A DNA stretch of 31,182 nt. It comes from an uncultured Oscillospiraceae bacterium (GTDB lineage: Bacteria; Bacillota; Clostridia; Oscillospirales; Oscillospiraceae). The first letter of the stretch is position 1, and each line of letters opens with the position of its first letter. Positions 1 through 6,813 of the stretch are shown here, piece after piece. A model generated the notes under the pieces. That model was not told the DNA's origin, ran no database searches, and was given only the letters and a program-made list of their open reading frames with translations. Position numbers and translations under genes: made by a program. The DNA is taken from positions 1 through 31,182 of the forward strand of contig CAJUOA010000027.1 of assembly GCA_910587785.1 (NCBI GenBank). The letters run 5' to 3'.

Positions 1-24
1 CTCAAAAAGTTACAACTTTTTGAG
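1..24. terminator. Perfect inverted repeat, possible bidirectional terminator
   Basis: Two 11-base arms (CTCAAAAAGTT and AACTTTTTGAG) are separated by 2 bases. The arms carry an A tract and a T tract, as in bidirectional intrinsic terminators. It sits at the window edge, so the gene it would serve lies outside. In a real hairpin the innermost pairs would open to form the loop. Confidence 0.45.
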
Positions 25-344
25 GCAATCAGGGGAGTGCCATGCCCCTTGGGGCGGGAGGAGGAATGGGGGAGGCGCTGCGGGGCAAGGGGTTTCGGGC
101 TTGGACGCAGAATGCTGGTAGCGGATTTTGGCGGGTTGGTAGCAGAGTCGGAATCTATGTTAAATATATCAGTTATGAGCCAAGGAATTGCAAGGCTTTT
201 GCGCAATAGACAACTGGTAGCCTCATGGTCGGATTCTTAAAAATCCCAATAAAGTATTTGAAATTTTCCAAAAAAGCAAGAAAAATCCCCTCCAATCAAA
301 AGGAATAATCACAAAAAAGCAGGCCTATGCCGAACTGAATAACA
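25..344. other. Intergenic stretch without a supported gene
   Basis: About 320 bases between the edge inverted repeat and the terminator of the leftward operon. The first 100 bases are GC-rich and the rest is AT-rich. A short rightward ORF of 67 codons (37-240) has no convincing ribosome binding site and no recognisable product. I see no tRNA, promoter pair or conserved RNA structure that I can defend. Confidence 0.5.
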
Positions 345-385
345 TAACAAAAACTCACCCCTTCTCCGAGAAAGAAAGGGTGAGT
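345..385 (-). terminator. Rho-independent terminator of the spoIVF-endoQ/uvrD operon
   Basis: Read on the minus strand, an ACTCACCC arm pairs with GGGTGAGT (bases 353-385), with extra TCTT/AGAA pairing inside the loop. It is followed directly by TTTTTG. It lies about 30 bases past the stop codon of the helicase gene, as expected for an intrinsic terminator. Confidence 0.8.
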
Positions 386-415
386 CCGTTTAATCAAAAA
401 GTCCAGGTTCCTTTT

Positions 416-3400
416 TCAAAAAAGGCTCAGCTGCTCCATCGTCTTCTTCCACCGTCGGGAGGAGCTCTCCCGCCTCACAGCTCCAGGGAGGTCCTCAAGA
501 AACGGCGAGGGCTCCGGCGCGGTGGTCAGGATCAGCTCCTCCCGCGCGCGGGTCATCCCCACGTAGAACAGCCTCCGCTCCTCCTCCGCGTCCACCGGGC
601 GGCCCTGGGACTCCAGCGGCAGTCTCCCGGCCTTCACTCCCGCCAAAAAGACGGCGGGGAACTCCAGCCCCTTCGCACCGTGGAGAGTCATCAGCCGCAC
701 GGCCCCGGACTCCCAGTCCCGGCCCGCCGCACGCAGGAGGTCCGCCTCCTCTCCCATGGTCACAGCCTGCCACAGCGCGTCGAAGCTCTCATAAAACACC
801 GCCGCGTGCCGCAGCCGCTCCAGCGCCGCCGTCTCGCCGAAGCGGGCCTCCCAGCGCTCCACCAGCTTCCAAGGCTTCTCCGACTCCACCAGGGGAAGCC
901 ACTCCGCCTCCTGCCCCAGGGCATCCAGGGGACAGAGGTTCTGCACAGTCCTGCGGGCGGCGTCATCGGAGGGCTCCCGCAAGGCGCGGAAAAAGGCCAA
1001 AAATCCCCGGACCTCGCCCTCCTCCAGAAAGTCCTCCCGGCCGCTGACGATACAGGGGATGTCGTCGTGGCGGAGACACTTCTCAATGAGCTCCAGCTGC
1101 CGGTGGGTGCGGCAGAGCACGGCGATGTCCGAAAACGCCCGGGGCTCCCGGTCATAGCCCAGCTCCTGGGCCTCCAGCATGTCCACGCCGCCGGTGATGC
1201 GGGTGATCTCCTTGGCGATGAAGATGCCCTCGGAGAAGTCGTCCGCCGTCTGGACCAGCCGCACCGGCAGTCCCCCGGCCCGCTTGGCGCTCAGACCGCG
1301 GGGCCCGCCCGGATTTTTCTCGATCACCGGCAGGGCGGCGCCGAGAATTTCCGGCGTGGAGCGGTAGTTCTCCGCCAAGCGGATCACCCGCACCCCCTCC
1401 CAGTCCTCCGCCAGGCGCTGGAAGCACTTCCCCGTGGCCCCCCGGAAGCCGTAGATGGACTGATCCGGGTCGCCGATGACGAAGAGGCTCTTCCCGCCCC
1501 GGCTCCAGGAGAGCACCAGGTCATATTGGACATCGCTGACATCCTGGAACTCGTCCACCAGCAGGTGGTGGAACCGCCGCTGTCCGGCAGTGTCCAGCTT
1601 CAGGCCCCGGAGGAGCAGATCGTCGAAGTCCAGCATCCCCAGCGCCTCCAGACGGCGGCAGTAGGCGTCATAGAGTCCCCCGTCCAGCTCCGCCTCCTCA
1701 AGGGACGCGCCGCCCTTCACCCGGGACACCGCCTGGAGAAGCCCCCGGGCGCTCCCCCTGCTCCCCTGGTCGCGAAGGACCTCTGCCGCCAGCTCCAGGG
1801 CGTCGCCCCGGCCGATGAGTTTCACGTCCCCCAGCAGTTCCAGGCACAGGGCATGGAAGGTCCCCGCATGGACCTTCGCGGCCCGGCGGGCCCCAAGCCT
1901 GTCCGACAGCCGCTCCCGGAGCTGGGCGGCGGCCTGGTTGGTGAAGGTGACGGCGGTGATCTCCTCCGGCTGTACGCCTCGCTCCTCGATGAGGTACGCG
2001 ATGCGGGCGATGAGGGTCCGGGTCTTGCCCGTGCCGGGGCCTGCGGAGACCGCCACCACAGCCTCCAGGGCGGAGACCGCCGCCGCCTGCTCCGGGTTGA
2101 GCCCCTCCGCCTCCTCCAGGGCATTGGCAGGCTCCTCCTTTGCCTTGGAGCGCTTCAGCTCCCGTTTCTTGACCGCCTTTTTTGCCTCCTCCGTACCAAA
2201 AAGGGAGAGCTGACCGCTCAGACGCTGGATCTCCCCGGGGGACAGCAGGCTGATGACGCCGAACTGCCCGTCAAACCCGGCCCGGCGCTCTACCTCCCCC
2301 AGCCGGAGGCGGCGGACCCCCTCCGCCACGCAGGGCCCGGCGGACTGAGCGATGTCGCCGATGGACGCCTCCCGTAGGATGGCGAACTCCGGTCCCAGGT
2401 CGGCAAGCATCTTCTCATAGAGGGCGGCGGTCTTCTTGCTCGCCGCTGAGAGGCCGGTGGAGGCGGCGATGACCTCCGGCAGGGGGGCCAGACTCTCGAA
2501 GGGCTTGGCTCCCTCCGGCTTCACCCCCGCCGGACGGCCCGCCAGGGCTTCCACCCGGTGCTCCACGCCGATGGTCAGCTTCTTCCCGCACACGGGGCAT
2601 AATCCGTCCCGCTCCTCCGTCTCCGCCGGGGTGAGGCAGACGCCGCAGTTCCGGTGGCCGTCCAGGTGGTACTTGCCCTCCTCGGGGAAGAACTCCACCG
2701 TGCCCAGGAACCCCTCCCCCGTGCGGATAGCCCGGATGAGCTCCGGGTAGCTGACGCCGGTGTCCAGAAGGTCCGCCTCCCTCCCCAGCTTGGCGGGGGA
2801 GTGGGCGTCGGAGTGGGAGACCAGGGTGAGATGGTCCAGGGCCGGGACCCGCCAGTTCATGGGCGGGTCCGAGGAGAGACCCGTCTCCACGGCGTGGATC
2901 TCCCCCGCGAGGTCGTCAAAGCACTCCTCCATCGTGTCGAAGCCCGAGAAGGCCCCGAAGAGGGCGAAATGGGGCGTCCAGATGTGGGCAGGGATGAACT
3001 CCGCCTCAGGACAGACCTCTAACGTCAGCGCCAAGAGGTCCCGGCTGTCCAGGCCCAGGATGGGCCGTCCGTCGGAGCGGATGTTGCCGATGGCCTCCAG
3101 GCGCACGGAGAGGGCGTCCGCCGCCTCCAGGCTGGGCAGGAGGATGAGGTGGTGGACCTTCCGGGTCCTGCCGCAGCGCTTGTAGATGCAGCTGATCTCC
3201 CCGGTGATGAGGAACCGGGGCTCTGTGCCGGGGGCCGCGCCGGGGAGGCGCGCTTCCTCCCGGAGGGCGTAGACCCCCTCCCCGGCGGGGACGAGCTGCT
3301 CGTGGAGCTCCTGCCGCCAGGCGGGGTGGGTGAAGTCCCCGGTGCCCACCAGGGCGATGCCCTTGCGCCGGGCCCACCAGTCCAGGTGGGGGGCGTCGCA

Positions 3401-3457
3401 GTCCCGGCTGGTGGCCCGGGCGTAGCGGGAGTGGATGTGCAGATCGGCGATGTACAT
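416..3457 (-). CDS. Endonuclease Q-like PHP nuclease fused to UvrD/PcrA-type helicase
   Basis: The 1013-residue protein joins two DNA-repair modules. Residues 1-400 resemble the PHP-family endonuclease Q group. Visible are HIH at 7-9, D41 and H44 in GDFTHP, E87, H103, H158, the SHSDAHS motif (214-220), and a four-Cys zinc site (C271, C274, C287, C290). Endonuclease Q nicks DNA beside deaminated bases in archaea and some bacteria. Residues 450-980 are a superfamily 1A helicase: Walker A GPGTGKT (473-479), VTFTNQAA (503-510), DEFQD (635-639), GDPDQSIYGFRGA (662-674), ENYRS (696-700), TLHGAKGLEF (924-933) and the VGMTRAREEL motif (966-975). The pentapeptide QLSLF, a good match to the bacterial sliding-clamp motif, occurs at 416-420 and again as the last five residues. 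The start has a modest AGAGAG ribosome site and lies 21 bases after spoIVFB, so it is probably cotranscribed. The fusion is clear; the substrate is inferred from the family. Confidence 0.9.
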   Translation of the reverse strand: MYIADLHIHSRYARATSRDCDAPHLDWWARRKGIALVGTGDFTHPAWRQELHEQLVPAGEGVYALREEARLPGAAPGTEPRFLITGEISCIYKRCGRTRKVHHLILLPSLEAADALSVRLEAIGNIRSDGRPILGLDSRDLLALTLEVCPEAEFIPAHIWTPHFALFGAFSGFDTMEECFDDLAGEIHAVETGLSSDPPMNWRVPALDHLTLVSHSDAHSPAKLGREADLLDTGVSYPELIRAIRTGEGFLGTVEFFPEEGKYHLDGHRNCGVCLTPAETEERDGLCPVCGKKLTIGVEHRVEALAGRPAGVKPEGAKPFESLAPLPEVIAASTGLSAASKKTAALYEKMLADLGPEFAILREASIGDIAQSAGPCVAEGVRRLRLGEVERRAGFDGQFGVISLLSPGEIQRLSGQLSLFGTEEAKKAVKKRELKRSKAKEEPANALEEAEGLNPEQAAAVSALEAVVAVSAGPGTGKTRTLIARIAYLIEERGVQPEEITAVTFTNQAAAQLRERLSDRLGARRAAKVHAGTFHALCLELLGDVKLIGRGDALELAAEVLRDQGSRGSARGLLQAVSRVKGGASLEEAELDGGLYDAYCRRLEALGMLDFDDLLLRGLKLDTAGQRRFHHLLVDEFQDVSDVQYDLVLSWSRGGKSLFVIGDPDQSIYGFRGATGKCFQRLAEDWEGVRVIRLAENYRSTPEILGAALPVIEKNPGGPRGLSAKRAGGLPVRLVQTADDFSEGIFIAKEITRITGGVDMLEAQELGYDREPRAFSDIAVLCRTHRQLELIEKCLRHDDIPCIVSGREDFLEEGEVRGFLAFFRALREPSDDAARRTVQNLCPLDALGQEAEWLPLVESEKPWKLVERWEARFGETAALERLRHAAVFYESFDALWQAVTMGEEADLLRAAGRDWESGAVRLMTLHGAKGLEFPAVFLAGVKAGRLPLESQGRPVDAEEERRLFYVGMTRAREELILTTAPEPSPFLEDLPGAVRRESSSRRWKKTMEQLSLF

Positions 3458-3478
3458 GGCGGACTCTCTTTCTTTTTA

Positions 3479-4084
3479 TCATTCGTATGTGGTTGGGCGG
3501 GGCCCGGTTCCCCCCAGGCGGGCGCACCCGCTGCCCAGCAGGACCCCCAGGGCCCCGGAGAGCAGGAACAGCCCCGCCCCGTAGCGGACCGTGGCCGCAG
3601 CCGCCGCTCCCAGCAGGACCAGGCCGCAGGCCAGGCCCACGTACCGGCACAGCCGGTCGGCGAAGGGCGGGTCCGTCAGCCAGCAGGTGAGCAGGTACAA
3701 TGCCCGCCCGCCGTCCAGGTTGGCCAGGGGCAGGAGGTTGAAAGCGCCCAGCAGCAGGTTCGCCCCGGCCAGCAGGTAGTCCCCGCAGAGCCGGGCCAGC
3801 AGGGGGGCCAGCGCCAGGTTTACCGCCGGCCCCGCCAGGGTGCAGAGGATCTCCACGCCGTAGGGCAGATACCGGGTGTCCGCCCGGAGCTCCGCGCCGA
3901 AAGCGGTCAGCCGCAGGCGCTCCACGCGCACCCCCGCCAGGGTCAGGGCCCCCAGGTGCCCCAGCTCGTGGCAGAGCGCCGCCAGCAGCACCAGGGGCAG
4001 CACCTCCCCCGCGCCCGCCAGCAGCGCCAGGGCCAGCATGGCCCAGAAGCCCCCGGTGACCGTCAGCCTATTGGACCTCCACAT
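3479..4084 (-). CDS. spoIVFB: SpoIVFB-like site-2 intramembrane metalloprotease
   Basis: The 201-residue, strongly hydrophobic protein belongs to the M50 site-2 protease family. The zinc-binding HELGH motif is at 39-43 in the second hydrophobic segment. A second conserved membrane motif, NLLP with LDGG (116-126), supplies the third zinc ligand D124. Several further membrane segments follow. In Bacillus, SpoIVFB sits in the outer forespore membrane and cleaves pro-sigmaK during engulfed-stage sporulation. The gene begins 17 bases inside the end of the upstream LytM-domain gene, matching the known spoIVFA-spoIVFB order and indicating translational coupling. The protein lacks the C-terminal CBS domain of longer S2P relatives. 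Assignment as SpoIVFB rather than a generic S2P rests on context and size. Confidence 0.85.
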   Translation of the reverse strand: MWRSNRLTVTGGFWAMLALALLAGAGEVLPLVLLAALCHELGHLGALTLAGVRVERLRLTAFGAELRADTRYLPYGVEILCTLAGPAVNLALAPLLARLCGDYLLAGANLLLGAFNLLPLANLDGGRALYLLTCWLTDPPFADRLCRYVGLACGLVLLGAAAAATVRYGAGLFLLSGALGVLLGSGCARLGGTGPRPTTYE

Positions 4085-5021
4085 AGTAGATGGGATTGAG
4101 GTAGAGGTCCCCGTCGTGGAGCTCGAAGTGGAGGTGGGGCCCGGTGACCAGCCCTGTGGACCCCACCTCCGCGATTTTGTCTCCCATGTCCACGCTGCCG
4201 CCGGTGACCGTCACCTCCCGGCAGTGGCCGTAGAGGGTGATATAGCCCCCCTGGTGCTGGAGCATCACATAGTTGCCCAGCGTACTGCTCTCCCCGGTGG
4301 CGTAGACAGTGCCGGAGGCGAAGGCTAAGATATCGGTCCCCTCCTCCGCCGCCAGGTCCACCCCGTAGTGGAAGCGGTTCCCCCCTTCCACCGGGTGCTC
4401 CCTCCAGCCGAAGGTGCTGCTGAGGGCCCCCAGCACCGGCGTGCGGTGGTCAAAGCCCAGGTTGCGCTGTTCCAGGCTGGCGTTCTCCGGCAGGGCGGGC
4501 ATGGTGTAGACATAGGAGAGGGCAGCCGTGGCGGCGGTATCCCTGGAGCCGGGCTCCTCCTCCGCGGGGGCGTCCCCGGGGGGCGGAGAGGCCTCCTCCG
4601 GCTCCGGCAGGGCCATCTCCGGCAGGGCAGGGGTGGTAAAGCGTATCAGCCGCGCTCCGGGGTCCAGGGACACCTGCTCTTGGGGCGCTTGGGTCTCGGT
4701 CCGGACGGGGGTGCGCTGGGGGTTGAAGACGGCGGTATAGGCGTCCTGGAGGGAGCTTCCGAAGGACTGCTCCCCGCTGACGGCCCGGCCCACGGCGGCG
4801 AAAGCCTCCTTGAAGTCCGCGTTCCGGCCCAGCAGCTCCCCGGCGGACTTGGTGAGGCCGCTGACCGCCTCCGGAAACAGCAGCTTCACCGCCACAAGTA
4901 ATACGAAGACCACCCCGCAGATGACGAGGCTGATGAGGGCCCGGTCCTCCCCTCCGGGACCGGAGCGCCTGCTCCGGCGGCGGCGGAGCTGTTGGGCGCG
5001 GCGGCGTGCACTGCTGTTCAT
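4068..5021 (-). CDS. spoIVFA: SpoIVFA-like membrane protein with LytM/M23 peptidase domain
   Basis: The 317-residue protein has a very basic N-terminus (about residues 7-20), one membrane segment (about 29-50), a linker rich in Pro and Glu (about 105-165), and a C-terminal LytM (M23) domain from about 195. The M23 metal and catalytic residues look complete: H218 and D222 in FHYGVDLA, H266 in LYGHC, and HLH at 296-298. Bacillus SpoIVFA holds SpoIVFB in check, is a target of SpoIVB, and also carries an M23-type fold. Overlap with spoIVFB supports this role. The intact motif leaves open that the protein is an active peptidoglycan endopeptidase, or that it is SpoIIQ-like. The start has a GGGGAGG site 7 bases upstream. 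Confidence 0.75.
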   Translation of the reverse strand: MNSSARRRAQQLRRRRSRRSGPGGEDRALISLVICGVVFVLLVAVKLLFPEAVSGLTKSAGELLGRNADFKEAFAAVGRAVSGEQSFGSSLQDAYTAVFNPQRTPVRTETQAPQEQVSLDPGARLIRFTTPALPEMALPEPEEASPPPGDAPAEEEPGSRDTAATAALSYVYTMPALPENASLEQRNLGFDHRTPVLGALSSTFGWREHPVEGGNRFHYGVDLAAEEGTDILAFASGTVYATGESSTLGNYVMLQHQGGYITLYGHCREVTVTGGSVDMGDKIAEVGSTGLVTGPHLHFELHDGDLYLNPIYYVEVQ

Positions 5022-5041
5022 GAAAGTTCCTCCCCTTTCCA

Positions 5042-5056
5042 GCCCCCGTCGGGGGC
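5042..5056 (-). other. Short GC hairpin in the spoIVFA leader
   Basis: Six-base arms GCCCCC and GGGGGC enclose a 3-base loop just upstream of the spoIVFA ribosome binding site. No T tract follows on either strand, so it is not a terminator. It may influence message stability or translation; that is inference. Confidence 0.4.
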
Positions 5057-5068
5057 GGCATTGCTTCC

Positions 5069-5096
5069 AGTTTATGCGGAAAGGGGAAAATTATGC
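5069..5096 (-). promoter_or_regulatory. Possible mother-cell (sigmaE-like) promoter for spoIVFA
   Basis: On the minus strand, GCATAAT (5090-5096) and GCATAAACT (5069-5077) are spaced 12 bases apart. They resemble the sigmaE pattern of an ATA-containing -35 and a CATA-containing -10. No sigmaA pair stands out upstream of this gene. The match is imperfect and the spacing slightly short. Confidence 0.25.
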
Positions 5097-5170
5097 TAGG
5101 GAGGGCGCGATGGCGGGTATTCGTTCGCCCCTGCCTCGGAAAATCTATTTTTCAACCGGGCAGCTCCCTC

Positions 5171-5199
5171 TTGAAAAATCCCTCCAATGCAAGTATAAT
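5171..5199 (+). promoter_or_regulatory. SigmaA promoter of the transglutaminase-like lipoprotein
   Basis: TTGAAA (5171-5176) and TATAAT (5194-5199) are separated by exactly 17 bases. They lie about 45 bases before the start codon, with an AAGGAGA ribosome site between. This is a near-consensus housekeeping promoter. Confidence 0.85.
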
Positions 5200-5244
5200 A
5201 AATTTTAGCACTCTTCAAAATCCTCACCACGGAAGGAGACCGAA

Positions 5245-6609
5245 ATGAAACGAAGAAGCGCACTCCCCCTTCTGCTCTGCCTGCTGGTCCTGCTTCTCAC
5301 GGCCTGCGGGAACGGCGGGAAGGAGAACAATACCACCACCTGGACCACCGAGCAGATGGCCGGGGCCATCTTAGCCGCCGGGGACAGCACCGCCCAGGTC
5401 AGCGCCATCCGCAGTCAGGAGGCGCAGTTCGCCTCCTACGCGGAGGGCTACTACCGCCTGAACGAGGCGGTGGAGGAGGGCACCATCCTCTATGTGGGCG
5501 GCGTCAGCGCTCTGGAGGTCGCGGTGTTCCGCCTCGCCGGGGACGCCGACACCGCCAAGGCCGAAGCCGCCCTCCAGGCCTACATCGACGGCCGGGCCGG
5601 GGCCTTCACCGGCTACGCGCCGGAGGAGGCCGCTGTCCTGGAGCAGTCCGGCACCGCCGTCCGGGGGCAGTACGTGGCCCTGCTCATCTGCCCCAATCAG
5701 GAGGCGGCCCAGGCAGCCTTTGCCTCCGCCTTCCAGGGCGCCCCGGCCCCCACGGACCCCCTGCCCCTGAAAAACGACGTCCTCGTCCCGGTCCAGGAGC
5801 CCGAGAAGCCCGAGGACCCGGAACCGGCCCCGCCGGAAACGCCGGAAGAGCCCCCGGAGGAGGTTCCCCAGGAGTCCCCGGCGGAAGCTCCCAGCGGGAC
5901 GGACACGCCCCCCGCCGAAGAACCTCCGGCGGAGACGCCCGCGGAACAGCCCCCGGAGCCCCCCGCCGCCCCGGAGGAGCCTCCGGCAGAGCTCCCCGCG
6001 CCCTCGGTGGAGACTGTGTGGCAGTATGACCACCAGCGCCTGGCGGACGCCTGGGAGGCCGGGGACTGGAGCGGCCTGGCGGAGAAGGACCGGGCCATCC
6101 TGGATAAGTGCAAGGAGGTCATCGACGCTCTGATCACGGACAATATGAGCCTCTACGACAAGGAGCTTGCCATCCACGACTGGATGATCGCCTGGGCGGA
6201 CTATGACCGGGCCGAGCTGGACAACCACGACCACTCCCAGGCCGACCCGGACAACGACAACCCCTACGGCCTCCTGGTGGGCCGCAAGGGCATCTGCCTG
6301 GGGTATACCTACACCTTCCGGCTCTTCATGGACCTGCTGGACATCGAGTGCACCGTCGTCCACGGCACCTCCCACGGCGGCGCCGACGAGCACGCATGGA
6401 ACATGGTCCGTCTGGACGGCGAGTGGTACTGCGTGGACGTCACCTGGGACGACCCCATCACCTCTAGCCCCTTCCCTCTTCCCGACACTACGACCCACAT
6501 GTATTTCAACGTCACCAGCGATTTCCTCCGCAGGCACGACCACCAGTGGGACGAGACCGCCGTGGAGGAGGCCAAAGGGACCGCCCTCGCCTGGGCTGCG
6601 GACTACTGA
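5245..6609 (+). CDS. Lipoprotein with DUF4358-like and transglutaminase-like domains
   Basis: The 454-residue protein starts with a lipoprotein signal: KRRS, a Leu-rich core, and lipobox LTAC with lipidated C21, so it should be anchored to the outer face of the membrane. Residues 33-165 resemble DUF4358, a domain common in clostridial lipoproteins. Residues 183-255 form a low-complexity linker of Pro and Glu. Residues 258-454 are a transglutaminase-like cysteine-protease fold with a visible triad: C351 in KGICLGY, H383 in DEHAWN and D398 in CVDVTWDDP. Such domains may crosslink or cleave proteins at the cell wall; the actual substrate is unknown. It is a single-gene unit with its own promoter and a terminator at 6747-6771. 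The combination of domains is clear; the function is not. Confidence 0.85.
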   Translation: MKRRSALPLLLCLLVLLLTACGNGGKENNTTTWTTEQMAGAILAAGDSTAQVSAIRSQEAQFASYAEGYYRLNEAVEEGTILYVGGVSALEVAVFRLAGDADTAKAEAALQAYIDGRAGAFTGYAPEEAAVLEQSGTAVRGQYVALLICPNQEAAQAAFASAFQGAPAPTDPLPLKNDVLVPVQEPEKPEDPEPAPPETPEEPPEEVPQESPAEAPSGTDTPPAEEPPAETPAEQPPEPPAAPEEPPAELPAPSVETVWQYDHQRLADAWEAGDWSGLAEKDRAILDKCKEVIDALITDNMSLYDKELAIHDWMIAWADYDRAELDNHDHSQADPDNDNPYGLLVGRKGICLGYTYTFRLFMDLLDIECTVVHGTSHGGADEHAWNMVRLDGEWYCVDVTWDDPITSSPFPLPDTTTHMYFNVTSDFLRRHDHQWDETAVEEAKGTALAWAADY

Positions 6610-6740
6610 TCAGGCTGTTCAGGCTGTCAAAAAAGCCCTCCGCAGGAGTTTTCGCCGAAGGCGAAAATAAAATCAGATCACTTTTTCGGTGGCATGTACG
6701 TCGAAAAAGTACTTTGCGGGCCGCACCCGGCCCGGTCCCC
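6610..6740. repeat. Intergenic block of consecutive hairpins, possibly a dispersed repeat
   Basis: After the lipoprotein stop there are two 9-base direct copies of TCAGGCTGT (about 6609-6627). Three stem-loops follow: TTTTCGCC/GGCGAAAA (6649-6667), ACTTTTTCG/CGAAAAAGT (6680-6710) and CGGGCC/GGCCCG (6717-6734). None has a terminator-type T tract. Together with the two hairpins downstream this makes five in about 165 bases, the look of a REP- or MITE-like element. No coding sequence is visible. Confidence 0.4.
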
Positions 6741-6746
6741 TTTCTC

Positions 6747-6771
6747 AAAAAAGCGGCCGTGCCGCTTTTTT
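6747..6771. terminator. Bidirectional intrinsic terminator
   Basis: Arms AAAAAAGCGGC (6747-6757) and GCCGCTTTTTT (6761-6771) flank a 3-base loop. The A and T tracts make it work in both directions. It serves the rightward lipoprotein gene and the leftward XpaC-like gene, which converge here. Confidence 0.85.
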
Positions 6772-6781
6772 GACACACAGT

Positions 6782-6809
6782 CCGCCGCCGGCCATATGGC
6801 CGGCGGCGG
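6782..6809. terminator. Second, GC-only hairpin at the convergent gene ends
   Basis: Perfect 12-base arms CCGCCGCCGGCC and GGCCGGCGGCGG have an ATAT loop. On the plus strand a C and TTTT follow. On the minus strand it begins within 5 bases of the XpaC-like stop codon. It may add to termination or protect mRNA 3' ends. Confidence 0.65.
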
Positions 6810-6813
6810 CTTT

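Noticed and set aside
37..240. Rightward 67-codon ORF at the left edge
   Set aside because: No ribosome binding site, no family resemblance, and composition changes sharply inside it.
380..2377. Rightward 665-codon ORF opposite the helicase gene
   Set aside because: It is antisense to a gene with complete helicase motifs, is Pro/Leu/Arg-rich with no domain, and comes from GC-rich third codon positions.
5371..6543. Leftward 390-codon ORF opposite the lipoprotein
   Set aside because: Low-complexity Gly/Arg/Val sequence produced by the Pro/Glu linker on the other strand.
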